From assembly GCA_900539855.1 (NCBI GenBank), contig UQDO01000001.1:1-64000 (forward strand): DNA of 64,000 bases, read 5' to 3'. The position numbers and the translations under genes were made by a program. Below, in pieces: positions 17,448-25,934 of the stretch. Below the pieces are notes generated by a model. That model was not told where the DNA came from. It made no database searches and saw only the letters and a list, made by a program, of their open reading frames with translations. The DNA comes from an uncultured Oscillospiraceae bacterium. Lineage in GTDB: Bacteria > Bacillota > Clostridia > Oscillospirales > Acutalibacteraceae. Positions within the stretch are counted from its first letter, which is position 1. Each line of letters begins with the position of its first letter.

Positions 17448-18553
17448 AAAAAGTTTTATCAATAATATTAGCTGCTGTGACAGTTCTCAGCTTTTCGCTT
17501 TTCGCCGGATGCGGTAAAGGTAACACAAAGGTCAAAAAACTCGAAGGCACATATACAAAGGATTTTGCCGGTACTACTCTCAATGTTTTCAACTGGGGCG
17601 AATATATTTCTGACGGCTCGGAAGGCTCACTTGATGTCGTTGCCGCATTTGAGAAGGTCACCGGTATCAAGGTCAATTATGTGACCTACGAAAGCAATGA
17701 GGCAATGTATGCCAAAATCAAAAGCGGTGCCGTTGCGTATGATGTTATAATCCCTTCGGATTATATGATCGAGCGTATGAAAAAAGAAGGTCTGCTTCAG
17801 AAAATCGATCTTACCAAAATTTCAAATTATAAATACATCGACGATCAATACAAAGGTCTTTATTTTGATGAAAATGAGGAATATACAGTACCGTACAATG
17901 TCGGCATGGTCGGCCTTATATACAATTCAAAAATGGTCTCCGGCGATCCTGACAGCTGGAGCATCATGTGGGATGAAAAATATAAAGGTAATATTCTGAC
18001 ATTCAACAACTCCCGTGACGCTTTTGCGACAGCCCAGTTTCTGCTTGGAATAGATATCAATACGACAGATAAGTCTGATTGGGACAAAGCTGCCGAGAAG
18101 CTGACAGAGCAGAACAGCGTCCTGCAGGGACGCGTAATGGATGAGGTATTCAGCAAAATGGAGGGAGGAAACGCCGCTATTGCAACCTATTATGCAGGCG
18201 ATTACCTCACCATGGCTGAAAACAATCCCGATCTTAAATTTGTTTATCCTAAGGAAGGTACAAATATATTTGTTGATTCCATGTGCATACCTGCTTCGTC
18301 TAAAAACGTTGAGGCTGCACAGATGTTTATAAACTTCATGCTTGACCCCGAGGTGGCGCTTGCAAATGCGGAATATCTTTGCTACGCAACACCGAATACC
18401 TCGGTCAGAAACAATCCTGAATATTCCTTAAAGGATAACAAGATACTTTACCCTGATAACATGGACAGTATAAAGACCGAGTATTTCCACGATCTTGACA
18501 GCGATACACGTTCATATTTTGAGTCGCTCTGGGATAAAGTAATAATCAACTGA
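17444..18553 (+). CDS. potD: Polyamine-binding lipoprotein PotD
   Basis: 369 residues. A lipoprotein signal peptide (MKKVLSIILAAVTVLSFSLF) ends in lipobox FAGC, so Cys23 or so would be acylated and the protein held on the outer face of the membrane. The mature part is a type D periplasmic-binding fold: LNVFNWGEYISDG near the N-terminus, YDVIIPSDYMIERM, YTVPYNVGMVGLIYN and WSIMWDEKYKGNI, all characteristic of PotD/PotF. It completes the potABCD operon, which ends at the terminator 18571-18612. Confidence 0.95.
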   Translation: MKKVLSIILAAVTVLSFSLFAGCGKGNTKVKKLEGTYTKDFAGTTLNVFNWGEYISDGSEGSLDVVAAFEKVTGIKVNYVTYESNEAMYAKIKSGAVAYDVIIPSDYMIERMKKEGLLQKIDLTKISNYKYIDDQYKGLYFDENEEYTVPYNVGMVGLIYNSKMVSGDPDSWSIMWDEKYKGNILTFNNSRDAFATAQFLLGIDINTTDKSDWDKAAEKLTEQNSVLQGRVMDEVFSKMEGGNAAIATYYAGDYLTMAENNPDLKFVYPKEGTNIFVDSMCIPASSKNVEAAQMFINFMLDPEVALANAEYLCYATPNTSVRNNPEYSLKDNKILYPDNMDSIKTEYFHDLDSDTRSYFESLWDKVIIN

Positions 18554-18570
18554 TATAAATAACAGCTCAA

Positions 18571-18612
18571 AAAAAGCCGTCCGCAAAGAAATGCGGACGG
18601 CTTAAATTTTTA
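18571..18612. terminator. Bidirectional terminator between potD and mntP
   Basis: A 12-bp stem AAGCCGTCCGCA/TGCGGACGGCTT (18574-18585 and 18592-18603) is flanked by A on the left and T on the right, so it can serve both converging units. Confidence 0.88.
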
Positions 18613-18615
18613 TTA

Positions 18616-19191
18616 TCAGAAGTTTAAAATTTTGAGACCTTCAAGCAATATTTTAATACCTAAAAGTATCAGTATTATACCGCCGGCAAGCTCAGCTTTG
18701 GACTTATATTTTGCACCGAAAATGTTGCCGACCCTGACACCGATACATGACAGTGTGAAGGTCACTGCGCCGATCATGAGCACTGATATGACCATTTTCC
18801 AAAAGTTCATTAAAAAGGCAAAGGTAACGCCTACCGCCAGAGCGTCAATGCTCGTGGCGATAGCCATGAGAAGCATAACTCTGAACGACAGTGAGCTACC
18901 CGACGTGTTTTCATCGTCTTTGGAAAGTGACTCCTTGATCATGTTCGCACCAATAAGACTTAGGAGCACAAAGGCTATCCAGTGATCATATTTATCTATG
19001 TATTTACTGAACAGGGATGCAAGGCAAAAGCCCAAAAACGGCATGAGCGACTGAAAAGAGCCGAACCACGCACCGACTATGGAGCACTTCCCTATCGTCG
19101 CTTTTTTCATTGCAAGACCTTTGCAGATAGCCACCGCAAAGGCATCCATGGAAAGACCTATGCTAAGAATAAGAACATCAGTATAGCTCAA
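18616..19191 (-). CDS. mntP: Manganese efflux pump MntP
   Basis: 191 residues from a TTG start at 19191, chosen because GAGGGTGG lies just upstream and the protein then begins LSYTDVLILSIGLSMDAFAV, matching MntP. The longer ATG frame to 19254 would overlap the upstream gene by 50 bp. It has six membrane segments and the two conserved acidic motifs, SMDAFAVAICKG and ATSIDALAVGVTF, which carry the Mn2+-handling Asp residues. It follows the histidine phosphatase gene by 13 bp. No manganese riboswitch is visible. Confidence 0.93.
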   Translation of the reverse strand: MSYTDVLILSIGLSMDAFAVAICKGLAMKKATIGKCSIVGAWFGSFQSLMPFLGFCLASLFSKYIDKYDHWIAFVLLSLIGANMIKESLSKDDENTSGSSLSFRVMLLMAIATSIDALAVGVTFAFLMNFWKMVISVLMIGAVTFTLSCIGVRVGNIFGAKYKSKAELAGGIILILLGIKILLEGLKILNF

Positions 19192-19204
19192 GGCAATACC
19201 ACCC

Positions 19205-19855
19205 TCAACAGTTTTTGGGAAGAGCCGTTGAAAGCTCCCCCATAAATTCATCATGGCTGTATCTGACAGGTTCGAATTTACCGCTTTCGAACACCGCCTC
19301 GCTTACCGAAGCATTTGTAGGCCACGGCAGCTTTACCATTTCCGACAGGCTGTAGCCGTATATCCTGCAGAAAAATGCCCTGATAGGTGTAGCATGAGAA
19401 AATATTGCTACAGTTTTACCGTCGTTTTTCATGGATATATCATGCACCGCATCATATATCCTGCCGGTCAGATGAGCGACGCTTTCGCCGCCGTCTGCCT
19501 TTGAATTGCCTATGTCGTGGAGCCATATACCCTCGTAAGATTCGGGAAATTCCTTTTCAAGGTCGTCAAACGTCCTGTTTTCCCAAAGACCGGCGTTTAT
19601 CTCCTCTAAACGCTTGTCTTTTATTATGGGCAGCCCCTTTATTTCCGAAAGCGGTTGAGCGGTGTGACACGCTCTTATAAGATCGCTTGCATAGATAACA
19701 TCAATTTTTTCATCCTTCAGGTAATCGGCGGTGCGCCGTGCCTGAACGGCGCCAAGCGGCGACAGATCAAGATCGGTTATCCCGAGAAACCTGCCTGTCA
19801 GGTTACCAAGGCTTTGTCCGTGTCGTACAAATAACAATCTGCAGCTCATATTCAA
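19205..19855 (-). CDS. Histidine phosphatase (phosphoglycerate mutase-like)
   Basis: 216 residues. The catalytic RHGQS motif sits at about residues 11-15, with the phospho-pocket Arg in DLIRACHTAQ, Glu in LEEINAGLWE and the second His in IFSHATPIRAFFCR. This is the CobC/GpmB-like branch of the superfamily; the substrate (a metabolite such as alpha-ribazole phosphate, or a general phosphate ester) cannot be told. It is the first gene of a two-gene unit with mntP behind the promoter at 19903-19931; the order of the two is not functionally obvious. Confidence 0.88.
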   Translation of the reverse strand: MNMSCRLLFVRHGQSLGNLTGRFLGITDLDLSPLGAVQARRTADYLKDEKIDVIYASDLIRACHTAQPLSEIKGLPIIKDKRLEEINAGLWENRTFDDLEKEFPESYEGIWLHDIGNSKADGGESVAHLTGRIYDAVHDISMKNDGKTVAIFSHATPIRAFFCRIYGYSLSEMVKLPWPTNASVSEAVFESGKFEPVRYSHDEFMGELSTALPKNC

Positions 19856-19902
19856 AACTTCCCCTACTTATTTTAACGTATGTCCGCTGTTGCATAAAAT
19901 TC

Positions 19903-19931
19903 ATTATACAATAACGGTTATGCAAAATCAA
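19903..19931 (-). promoter_or_regulatory. Sigma-A promoter of the phosphatase-mntP unit
   Basis: Minus strand: -35 TTGATT (19926-19931), 17-bp spacer, -10 TATAAT (19903-19908). It lies 48 bp upstream of the phosphatase start. Confidence 0.7.
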
Positions 19932-19955
19932 GACTTATTATTCGGCAGGCTTGCT

Positions 19956-20540
19956 TTAGATGCCGCATACACTCATGGGATCAATGCCGAGCTTTAATAG
20001 CAGATTGCAGAAAAGCCTGACCGGAAAGCCGACCACGTTGAAATAATCGCCGTTTATGCCGTCGATCCACAAGGATGCTCTGCCCTGTATGCCGTATGCG
20101 CCTGCCTTGTCCATCGGCTCGCCGGAGCTTATGTATTGCCTTATAAATTCATTTGGCATTTTTGCAAAATTCACATCGGTCTCCTCAAAATCCGAGACTG
20201 CTTTGTCACCCTTTATGAGCGACAGCCCGGTGGCGACTGTGTGGGTCCTGCCTGAAAGCTCCCTTAGTATCCTTTCGGCGTCCGCTTCGTCGGTCGGCTT
20301 GCCGAGAATTTCACCGTCGATATAAACAACTGTGTCTGCCGAAATTATAAGTGCATCTTTATCATTTACAAGATCGCTCACAGCCCTGCCCTTTCTTACT
20401 GCCAGCAGCTCGGAATATTTTCCCGGGTCGCTCTCACCGCAGGTTTCGTCTGTATCGGCGGTGATAACTTCAAAATCCACAGCCAGATTATGCAATATTT
20501 CCTTTCTTCTTGGTGAACCGCTTGCAAGAATTATCCTCAT
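19956..20540 (-). CDS. maf: Maf-family nucleotide pyrophosphatase
   Basis: 194 residues from ATG 20540, where the protein starts MRIILASGSPRRKEIL, the universal Maf N-terminus; the frame to 20666 only adds 42 unrelated residues. Catalytic and binding motifs are SADTVVYIDGEILGKP and the C-terminal GINGDYFNVVGFPV. Maf proteins hydrolyse canonical and modified NTPs (dTTP, UTP and 5-methyl or pseudo-uridine forms) to monophosphates and were first linked to septum inhibition. It is divergent from the HAD gene, with only 68 bp between starts. Confidence 0.94.
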   Translation of the reverse strand: MRIILASGSPRRKEILHNLAVDFEVITADTDETCGESDPGKYSELLAVRKGRAVSDLVNDKDALIISADTVVYIDGEILGKPTDEADAERILRELSGRTHTVATGLSLIKGDKAVSDFEETDVNFAKMPNEFIRQYISSGEPMDKAGAYGIQGRASLWIDGINGDYFNVVGFPVRLFCNLLLKLGIDPMSVCGI

Positions 20541-20560
20541 AAGCTCAAAATTCCTTTCTA

Positions 20561-20589
20561 TTGACAAGATATATCCTACGTTATAAAAT
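20561..20589 (+). promoter_or_regulatory. Possible sigma-A promoter of the HAD gene
   Basis: -35 TTGACA (20561-20566), 17 bp, -10 TAAAAT (20584-20589). The start point would fall almost at the ribosome-binding site (20597-20602), leaving a very short leader, so this call is tentative. Confidence 0.45.
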
Positions 20590-20608
20590 ATCTGACGGAG
20601 GAATGATA

Positions 20609-21301
20609 ATGATAAAAGCTGTTTCTTTTGACCTTGATCATACGCTTTACGACCGCTATGCAACATTAAGACTTATAGCGCCGCTTTTAAAAACACATTT
20701 TGAACTGAACAGCAAACTTTCGGATGAACAGGCCGCAGAAATAATGATACATGCCGACCGTTATTATGTTCACAAAGGCTGGGACGCCTTGCAGGAATAT
20801 CTCTATAAAGATACCTGTCTGTTTGCCAAGACGCCGCAATATGACGAATACAGAAAGTTTGTCATGGGTGAATTTATGAACACGGCGGTAAGCTTCCCCT
20901 TCACCGCACCTATGCTGAAAAGCCTTAAGCAAAGCGGTTTCAAGCTGGGGCTTATTACAAACGGCAACGCAAAACTGCAAAACAGGAAGATAGATCTTCT
21001 GAAAATAAGAGATTATTTTGATTACATATACATAGGCGGCGAGCACGAATTTGCAAAGCCGCATACCGAACCGTTCATAATAACGGCAGAGGCGCTATCT
21101 GCAGCGCCATGTGAAATGGCTTATGTAGGCGACAATCCGCAAAACGACATTGAAGCGTCGAGAAACGCGGGCTGTCTGCCGATCCATATTGACACAACCG
21201 GAACATGGGTGCTGGAAGGCATTAAAAGACCGAAGTATTCCCTTCCTACGGTCGAAAAAATACCCGAGCTTATAAGTGAAATAAACAGCGGCATGGTCTA
21301 A
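20609..21301 (+). CDS. HAD-family hydrolase
   Basis: 230 residues from ATG 20609 (GGAGG 7 nt upstream). The HAD nucleophile motif is FDLDHTLYD at the extreme N-terminus, with a helical cap (about 20-100), motif II LITNGN, motif III Lys in HEFAKPHTEPF and motif IV YVGDNPQNDIEASRNAG. This is a class I, subfamily IA phosphatase similar to the YjjG/2-haloacid dehalogenase group; the substrate is unknown. It is monocistronic and convergent with the gene at 21322-21744. Confidence 0.9.
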   Translation: MIKAVSFDLDHTLYDRYATLRLIAPLLKTHFELNSKLSDEQAAEIMIHADRYYVHKGWDALQEYLYKDTCLFAKTPQYDEYRKFVMGEFMNTAVSFPFTAPMLKSLKQSGFKLGLITNGNAKLQNRKIDLLKIRDYFDYIYIGGEHEFAKPHTEPFIITAEALSAAPCEMAYVGDNPQNDIEASRNAGCLPIHIDTTGTWVLEGIKRPKYSLPTVEKIPELISEINSGMV

Positions 21302-21321
21302 GCACCGGGTGCCCGCTTTAT

Positions 21322-21744
21322 TTACAGAAATTTTTTGAGATTTTCTATATTGTTTTCCTCGGTTTTCCTGAGATCCTCGGCAATTTTCAGGACCTTTTCG
21401 TTGCCGGAATAGTCGTTTATGTGCTGTATAAGTTTGGTGGTTCCCATGGTGCTGCCCTGTATCATCGATTCGGCAATTTTTGATGTTGAGCCGCTCATGA
21501 ATTTCATTTTGCCGGAAAGATGCGCGGCTATTTTGGCAGCTGCTTTGACGTCCTGCTTTTCACCGCCTATTTCTTCAAGCAGGCTGTCTGCAGCGTTATA
21601 TATCCTGTCGTATTCGCTAAGCTCATGGTGAAGTTCAGATATAAAGTCGGCGTCGGAAATATCATCAATGACGAGCTTTATTCCGTCAACGCCCATTTCT
21701 ACATTCTGACGTACAAAATTCAATAGTTCGGTTTCGGTAAGCAT
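21322..21744 (-). CDS. Small helical-bundle protein of unknown function
   Basis: 140 residues, predicted almost wholly alpha-helical, with four amphipathic stretches and no membrane segment or Cys. The pattern of Glu/Asp/Lys-rich helices (for example FISELHHELSEYDRIYNAAD and KVLKIAEDLRKTEENNIENL) recalls the ferritin-like DUF2383/PA2169 four-helix bundles, but I do not see a full metal-ligand set, so that is a guess. Its Shine-Dalgarno is inside the hairpin at 21753-21787. Confidence 0.75.
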   Translation of the reverse strand: MLTETELLNFVRQNVEMGVDGIKLVIDDISDADFISELHHELSEYDRIYNAADSLLEEIGGEKQDVKAAAKIAAHLSGKMKFMSGSTSKIAESMIQGSTMGTTKLIQHINDYSGNEKVLKIAEDLRKTEENNIENLKKFL

Positions 21745-21752
21745 TATAAAAC

Positions 21753-21787
21753 AACTCCTTTACTTTATAATTACCTGTAAAGGAGTT
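21753..21787 (-). promoter_or_regulatory. Hairpin sequestering the Shine-Dalgarno of the 21322-21744 gene
   Basis: On the minus strand AACTCCTTTAC pairs perfectly over 11 bp with GTAAAGGAGTT (arms 21777-21787 and 21753-21763, 13-nt loop). The 3' arm carries AAAGGAG, the likely ribosome-binding site, 9 nt from the ATG. A short U-rich tail follows, so it may also be a weak terminator for the DUF896 gene. Confidence 0.65.
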
Positions 21788-21802
21788 TATAATACCATGA
21801 TA

Positions 21803-22006
21803 TTATAATTTTTTCTGCACCTTGACTTTTTTGCCGTCGGGATAAAGGATATAAGTATTGTCAAGTTGACCTGTGAGCGACGCTTTCATATCATTTATAT
21901 ATTCCTGCCTTAAAGCCTGACGCTCAGCCTTTTCGCTGTCGGTCAGCTCACGCTCTCTTGATATTTTGGTAAGTTCGTTTATGCGGCTTATCTTTTTATC
22001 GTTCAT
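21803..22006 (-). CDS. DUF896 (YnzC/YneB-type) small protein
   Basis: 67 residues with the DUF896 pattern: two N-terminal helices with KISRINELTKISRERELTDS and EKAERQALRQEYINDMKASL, then a basic tail (PDGKKVKVQKKL). The family consists of small cytosolic helical proteins of Firmicutes, some induced with the SOS response next to lexA; no lexA is present here. It is leftward, 58 bp upstream of the helical-bundle gene. Confidence 0.88.
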   Translation of the reverse strand: MNDKKISRINELTKISRERELTDSEKAERQALRQEYINDMKASLTGQLDNTYILYPDGKKVKVQKKL

Positions 22007-22086
22007 ATAATATTACCTCTTGACAGTTTTAGTTATTTTATCACATTTTCCGCCGTTTGTGAAGTCTAAAGATGTATATTTAACGA

Positions 22087-22115
22087 TTGATTTTATTAGT
22101 CTGTTGATATATAAT
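22087..22115 (+). promoter_or_regulatory. Sigma-A promoter of the ABC exporter pair
   Basis: -35 TTGATT (22087-22092), 17-bp spacer, -10 TATAAT (22110-22115), 31 bp before the first ABC gene. Confidence 0.7.
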
Positions 22116-22146
22116 TGTCTGGTAATTCAGAAAAAGGAAATGCATT

Positions 22147-23865
22147 ATGAAAAAATTGATGTGTTATATGAAAAAATACAGGGTTCATGCGCTTTTGGGC
22201 CCTTTTTTCAAGCTGATCGAGGCGCTTTTTGAGCTGTTCGTTCCGCTGGTAGTTGCCGATATTATCGATGTCGGCATCGAAAGCGGCGATAAAGGATATA
22301 TAATATCGCGCGGACTGCTGATGGCAGGACTTGGACTTATAGGCTTTATCTGTGCCGTTACGGCGCAGTATTTTGCCGCCAAGGCGTCTGTCGGCTTTGC
22401 TTCAAGCCTTCGGCATGCTGTTTTCAATAAAATACAGGATTTTAAGTTTACCGATATAGACAATGTCGGAACTTCAACACTTATCACAAGGCTTACCGGC
22501 GACATAAACCAGATACAGACCGGTGTAAACCTTGCGCTGCGCCTGCTGCTGCGCTCGCCCTTTATCGTTTTCGGCGCCATGATAATGGCGTTTACGGTCG
22601 ATGTTAAGACCGCCCTCGTTTTTGCCGCGTCAATACCGGTATTAGGCGTTATAGTAGTGGTGATAATGACCGTCACCGTTCCGCTTTATAAGTCTGTTCA
22701 GAAAAAGCTTGACGGTGTGTTGAAGAAAACAAGAGAGACTTTGCTCGGCGTCCGCGTTATAAGAGCATTCTGCAAGGAGGACGACGAAAAGGCTGAGTTC
22801 TCCGCCCAGAACGACAGCCTGACAAAGGCTCAGAAGTTTGTAGGCAAAATATCATCACTCATGAATCCCCTTACCTATGTTGTAGTAAACGCCGCTGTCA
22901 TAGCTATCATATGGGTCGGCGGCAGACGCGTGTATAACGGTGATCTCACTACCGGACAGGTCGTGGCCTTATATAACTACATGTCGCAGATATTGGTCGA
23001 GCTTATAAAGCTGGCTAATATGATAATAACACTCAACAGGTCGATAGCCTCGGCGTCGCGCGTTGAAAGCGTTATAAATTCCGAAATATCAATGGAATGC
23101 CCTGCCGATGACACAGAGCCGTCAAAGGGTGCGTTTGTTGAGTTCAAAAATGTTTCCTTCAAATATGCCGGTGCCGGCGCAGACTCGCTCGACGGGATAA
23201 ATATGTGCGTCAAAAAGGGCGAAACAATAGGTATTATAGGACCTACCGGTTCGGGAAAAACAACATTGGTGAACTTAATACCGCACTTTTACGGTACAAC
23301 CTCGGGCGCCGTTTTTATTAACGGCAGGGATGTCAAAACAATACCCGATAAGGAGCTGCGCCGCAAGGTTGGCACTGTTCTTCAAAAAGCGGTGCTGTTT
23401 AAAGGCACTATACGGGACAACCTTTTACTTGGCGGCAAAAATGCAGATGACAAGGCTCTGCTGACTGCGCTTGACAACGCACAGGCTTTGGCTGTTGTTG
23501 AGTCAAAAGGCGGACTTGACGCACCGGTGGAGCAAGGCGGCAGGAATTTTTCCGGCGGTCAGAAGCAGCGTATTGCCATCGCAAGAACGCTTGTCGGAGA
23601 CCCTGAGATACTGATACTTGACGACAGCTCGTCGGCGCTTGATTTTGCGACCGAAGCGGCACTCAGAAAGGCAATAGCGTCACTTCCCTATCGCCCGACT
23701 GTTTTTACCGTATCGCAGCGCGTCTCGACCGTTATGCATGCCGACAGGATACTTGTGCTTGAGGACGGCAAAGCCGTCGGTCTCGGCACGCACGACGAAC
23801 TGCTGCTGTCCTGTCCGCTGTACGCTGAGATATGCCGCTCGCAGCTTGAGAAGGAGGGTGCCTGA
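22147..23865 (+). CDS. ABC exporter half-transporter with degenerate catalytic site
   Basis: 572 residues: a six-helix type 1 exporter membrane domain (about 15-310) and a nucleotide-binding domain (about 335-570). Walker A is GPTGSGKTT and the signature is FSGGQKQRIAIA. Walker B ends LDDSSSALD, with Asp in place of the catalytic Glu. The partner encoded 3 bp downstream has the Glu but an altered signature. This complementary asymmetry is the hallmark of heterodimeric exporters such as BmrCD or TM287/288; this subunit corresponds to the degenerate-Walker-B half. The substrate (drug, peptide or lipid) is unknown. Confidence 0.93.
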   Translation: MKKLMCYMKKYRVHALLGPFFKLIEALFELFVPLVVADIIDVGIESGDKGYIISRGLLMAGLGLIGFICAVTAQYFAAKASVGFASSLRHAVFNKIQDFKFTDIDNVGTSTLITRLTGDINQIQTGVNLALRLLLRSPFIVFGAMIMAFTVDVKTALVFAASIPVLGVIVVVIMTVTVPLYKSVQKKLDGVLKKTRETLLGVRVIRAFCKEDDEKAEFSAQNDSLTKAQKFVGKISSLMNPLTYVVVNAAVIAIIWVGGRRVYNGDLTTGQVVALYNYMSQILVELIKLANMIITLNRSIASASRVESVINSEISMECPADDTEPSKGAFVEFKNVSFKYAGAGADSLDGINMCVKKGETIGIIGPTGSGKTTLVNLIPHFYGTTSGAVFINGRDVKTIPDKELRRKVGTVLQKAVLFKGTIRDNLLLGGKNADDKALLTALDNAQALAVVESKGGLDAPVEQGGRNFSGGQKQRIAIARTLVGDPEILILDDSSSALDFATEAALRKAIASLPYRPTVFTVSQRVSTVMHADRILVLEDGKAVGLGTHDELLLSCPLYAEICRSQLEKEGA

Positions 23866-23868
23866 TCA

Positions 23869-25611
23869 ATGATAAAGAAAAACAAAAGCACCCTTTCAAA
23901 TGTCCTTTTACTGCTTAAAAAGCATAAGCTGTCAATGGCAGCAACAATTTTGCTTGCGGCTGTAACGGTAGCGCTGACATTATATGTGCCAGTGCTTGTC
24001 GGGCAAGCCATTGACTGCATTGTGACAAAAGGCGATGTTGACTTTGAAAAAATAGCGGTCATTACACTGAAGATCGGTATTTCTGTGACGATCACCGCCG
24101 CAGCGCAGTGGATAATGAGTATTATCAACAACAAGATAACCTATGACGTCATCCACGATATGCGCCGCGATGCATTTGACAAAATACAAAAGTTGCCCTT
24201 GAAATTTATGGACACACACCCGTCCGGTGATACGGTCAGCCGTGTTATAGCCGACGTTGATACCTTTGCCGACGGATTGCTCATGGGCTTTACGCAGCTT
24301 TTTACGGGTGTACTGACAATTCTCGGTACGGTCGCTCTGATGTTCAGCATCAACTGGAAGATCGCACTGATAGTTGTTCTTGCGACTCCTGCCTCACTGT
24401 TTGTCGCAAAATACATTGCAGGACATACCTATGACATGTTCAAAAAGCAGTCCGAAACGCGCGGCGAACAGACGGCGTACATCGATGAAACGGTCGGGAA
24501 TCAGAAGGTCATTGCGGCTTTCTGCCACGGCGACGAAGCTATAAAAAGGTTTGACGAGATAAACGACCGGCTTGAAAGGTATTCACTTAGAGCTACATTC
24601 TTTTCATCTATGGTCAACCCCTCCACAAGATTTATAAACGCTGTGATATATGCGGCAGTGGCACTTGTCGGAGCTTTGTCGGTTATAAGTGATCCGCTGT
24701 TTACTGTCGGTGCGCTATCAAGTCTGCTTAGCTTTGCAAGCCAATATTCAAAACCCTTCAATGAAATATCCGGTGTTGTTACCGAGCTGCAGAATGCATT
24801 CGCCTGTGCCGACCGTGTATTTGAACTGATAAATGAGCAGCCGCAGTCAAGTGATGAGGGACTGCCGGAGCTTGGCAGTGTCAGCGGCGATGTAGATTTC
24901 AAAAATGTGTCGTTTTCGTATGACCCGGAAGTGCCGCTTATTAAAGACCTTGACCTTGATATCAGATCGGGACAGCACATCGCCATTGTAGGACCGACAG
25001 GATGCGGCAAGACCACCCTCATAAATCTGCTTATGCGGTTCTATGATGTCACAAACGGTTCGATATGCGTAGACGGCACCGACACGAAAACGGTCACAAG
25101 GCACAGTCTGCGACGCAATATAGGCATGGTGCTGCAGGAGACGTGGCTCAAATCCGGTACTATACGCGATAATATAACCATGGGCAGAACCGACGCGACC
25201 GATGAAGAGATAATCGCCGCTGCAAAGGCGACACATGCACACAGTTTTATAAGGCGTCTTCCGGACGGATACGACACGGTAATAGGCGAGGACGGCGGAA
25301 ACCTGTCCGAGGGTCAAAGACAGCTGCTATGCATTACAAGGATAATGCTTAGTCCCCCTCCGATGCTGATACTTGATGAGGCAACTTCGTCCATAGACGT
25401 CAGAACCGAGCAGCATATTCAGAATTCCTTCAAAAAACTAATGCTGGGCAGAACAAGCTTTGTTGTGGCGCACAGACTTTCAACCATCAGAGAGTCTGAT
25501 ATGATACTTGTTATGAAGGACGGCAATATTATAGAACAGGGTGATCATCGCACACTGCTTGCGAAAAAAGGTTTTTATTATGACCTTTACAACAGCCAGT
25601 TTGCTGAATAA
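23869..25611 (+). CDS. ABC exporter half-transporter, catalytic partner
   Basis: 580 residues with six membrane helices (about 20-320) and an NBD. Walker A is GPTGCGKTT, Walker B MLILDEATSSID with the catalytic Glu, and the switch is AHRLSTIRES. The signature reads LSEGQRQL instead of LSGGQ, so the site it completes with the partner's Walker A/B is degenerate. It follows the partner by 3 bp and the unit ends at the terminator 25623-25649. There is no adjacent regulator. Confidence 0.93.
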   Translation: MIKKNKSTLSNVLLLLKKHKLSMAATILLAAVTVALTLYVPVLVGQAIDCIVTKGDVDFEKIAVITLKIGISVTITAAAQWIMSIINNKITYDVIHDMRRDAFDKIQKLPLKFMDTHPSGDTVSRVIADVDTFADGLLMGFTQLFTGVLTILGTVALMFSINWKIALIVVLATPASLFVAKYIAGHTYDMFKKQSETRGEQTAYIDETVGNQKVIAAFCHGDEAIKRFDEINDRLERYSLRATFFSSMVNPSTRFINAVIYAAVALVGALSVISDPLFTVGALSSLLSFASQYSKPFNEISGVVTELQNAFACADRVFELINEQPQSSDEGLPELGSVSGDVDFKNVSFSYDPEVPLIKDLDLDIRSGQHIAIVGPTGCGKTTLINLLMRFYDVTNGSICVDGTDTKTVTRHSLRRNIGMVLQETWLKSGTIRDNITMGRTDATDEEIIAAAKATHAHSFIRRLPDGYDTVIGEDGGNLSEGQRQLLCITRIMLSPPPMLILDEATSSIDVRTEQHIQNSFKKLMLGRTSFVVAHRLSTIRESDMILVMKDGNIIEQGDHRTLLAKKGFYYDLYNSQFAE

Positions 25612-25622
25612 AATACAATGCT

Positions 25623-25649
25623 AAAAAGGCAGGCATCCCCTGCCTTTTT
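25623..25649. terminator. Intrinsic terminator of the ABC pair
   Basis: The stem AAAAAGGCAGG/CCTGCCTTTTT (25623-25633 and 25639-25649) has a 5-nt loop. Confidence 0.9.
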
Positions 25650-25662
25650 ATATATAATAGCG

Positions 25663-25928
25663 ATAAATTTTAGTTTAGCGGCATTAAATACGATATTTTA
25701 AATTCAGCACTTGTAGGGCAGGGGCTCGTCTCCTGCCGTTATTTTTGACAGCTAAATTTTAGTTTATAGGTGTACGGAAACAAATGGCTAATTGATTTTT
25801 TGTAGGGAACGACCTATGTGTCGTTCCTTAAAGCTTATTGCTTGATTTGTTGTAAAAGTGGCGGCAGGAGCCGAGCCCCTGCCCTACGTCCGTTAATATA
25901 CTCTTTTGCACCTATAAACTAAAATTTT
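25663..25928. repeat. Nested palindromic (MITE-like) repeat cluster
   Basis: This fills the gap between the ABC pair and sigE. A 176-bp unit (25753-25928) is bounded by near-perfect 20-bp inverted ends, TAAATTTTAGTTTATAGGTG at 25753-25772 and its complement at 25909-25928. Inside are a GGAACGAC/GTCGTTCC hairpin (25806-25827) and a 26-bp box (25862-25887). An inverted copy of that box, 25/26 identical, lies just outside at 25713-25738, and a partial copy of the end sequence at 25663-25677. Related end sequences recur at 54380-54398 and 61322-61340. No protein is encoded. Confidence 0.8.
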
Positions 25929-25934
25929 TATTAA

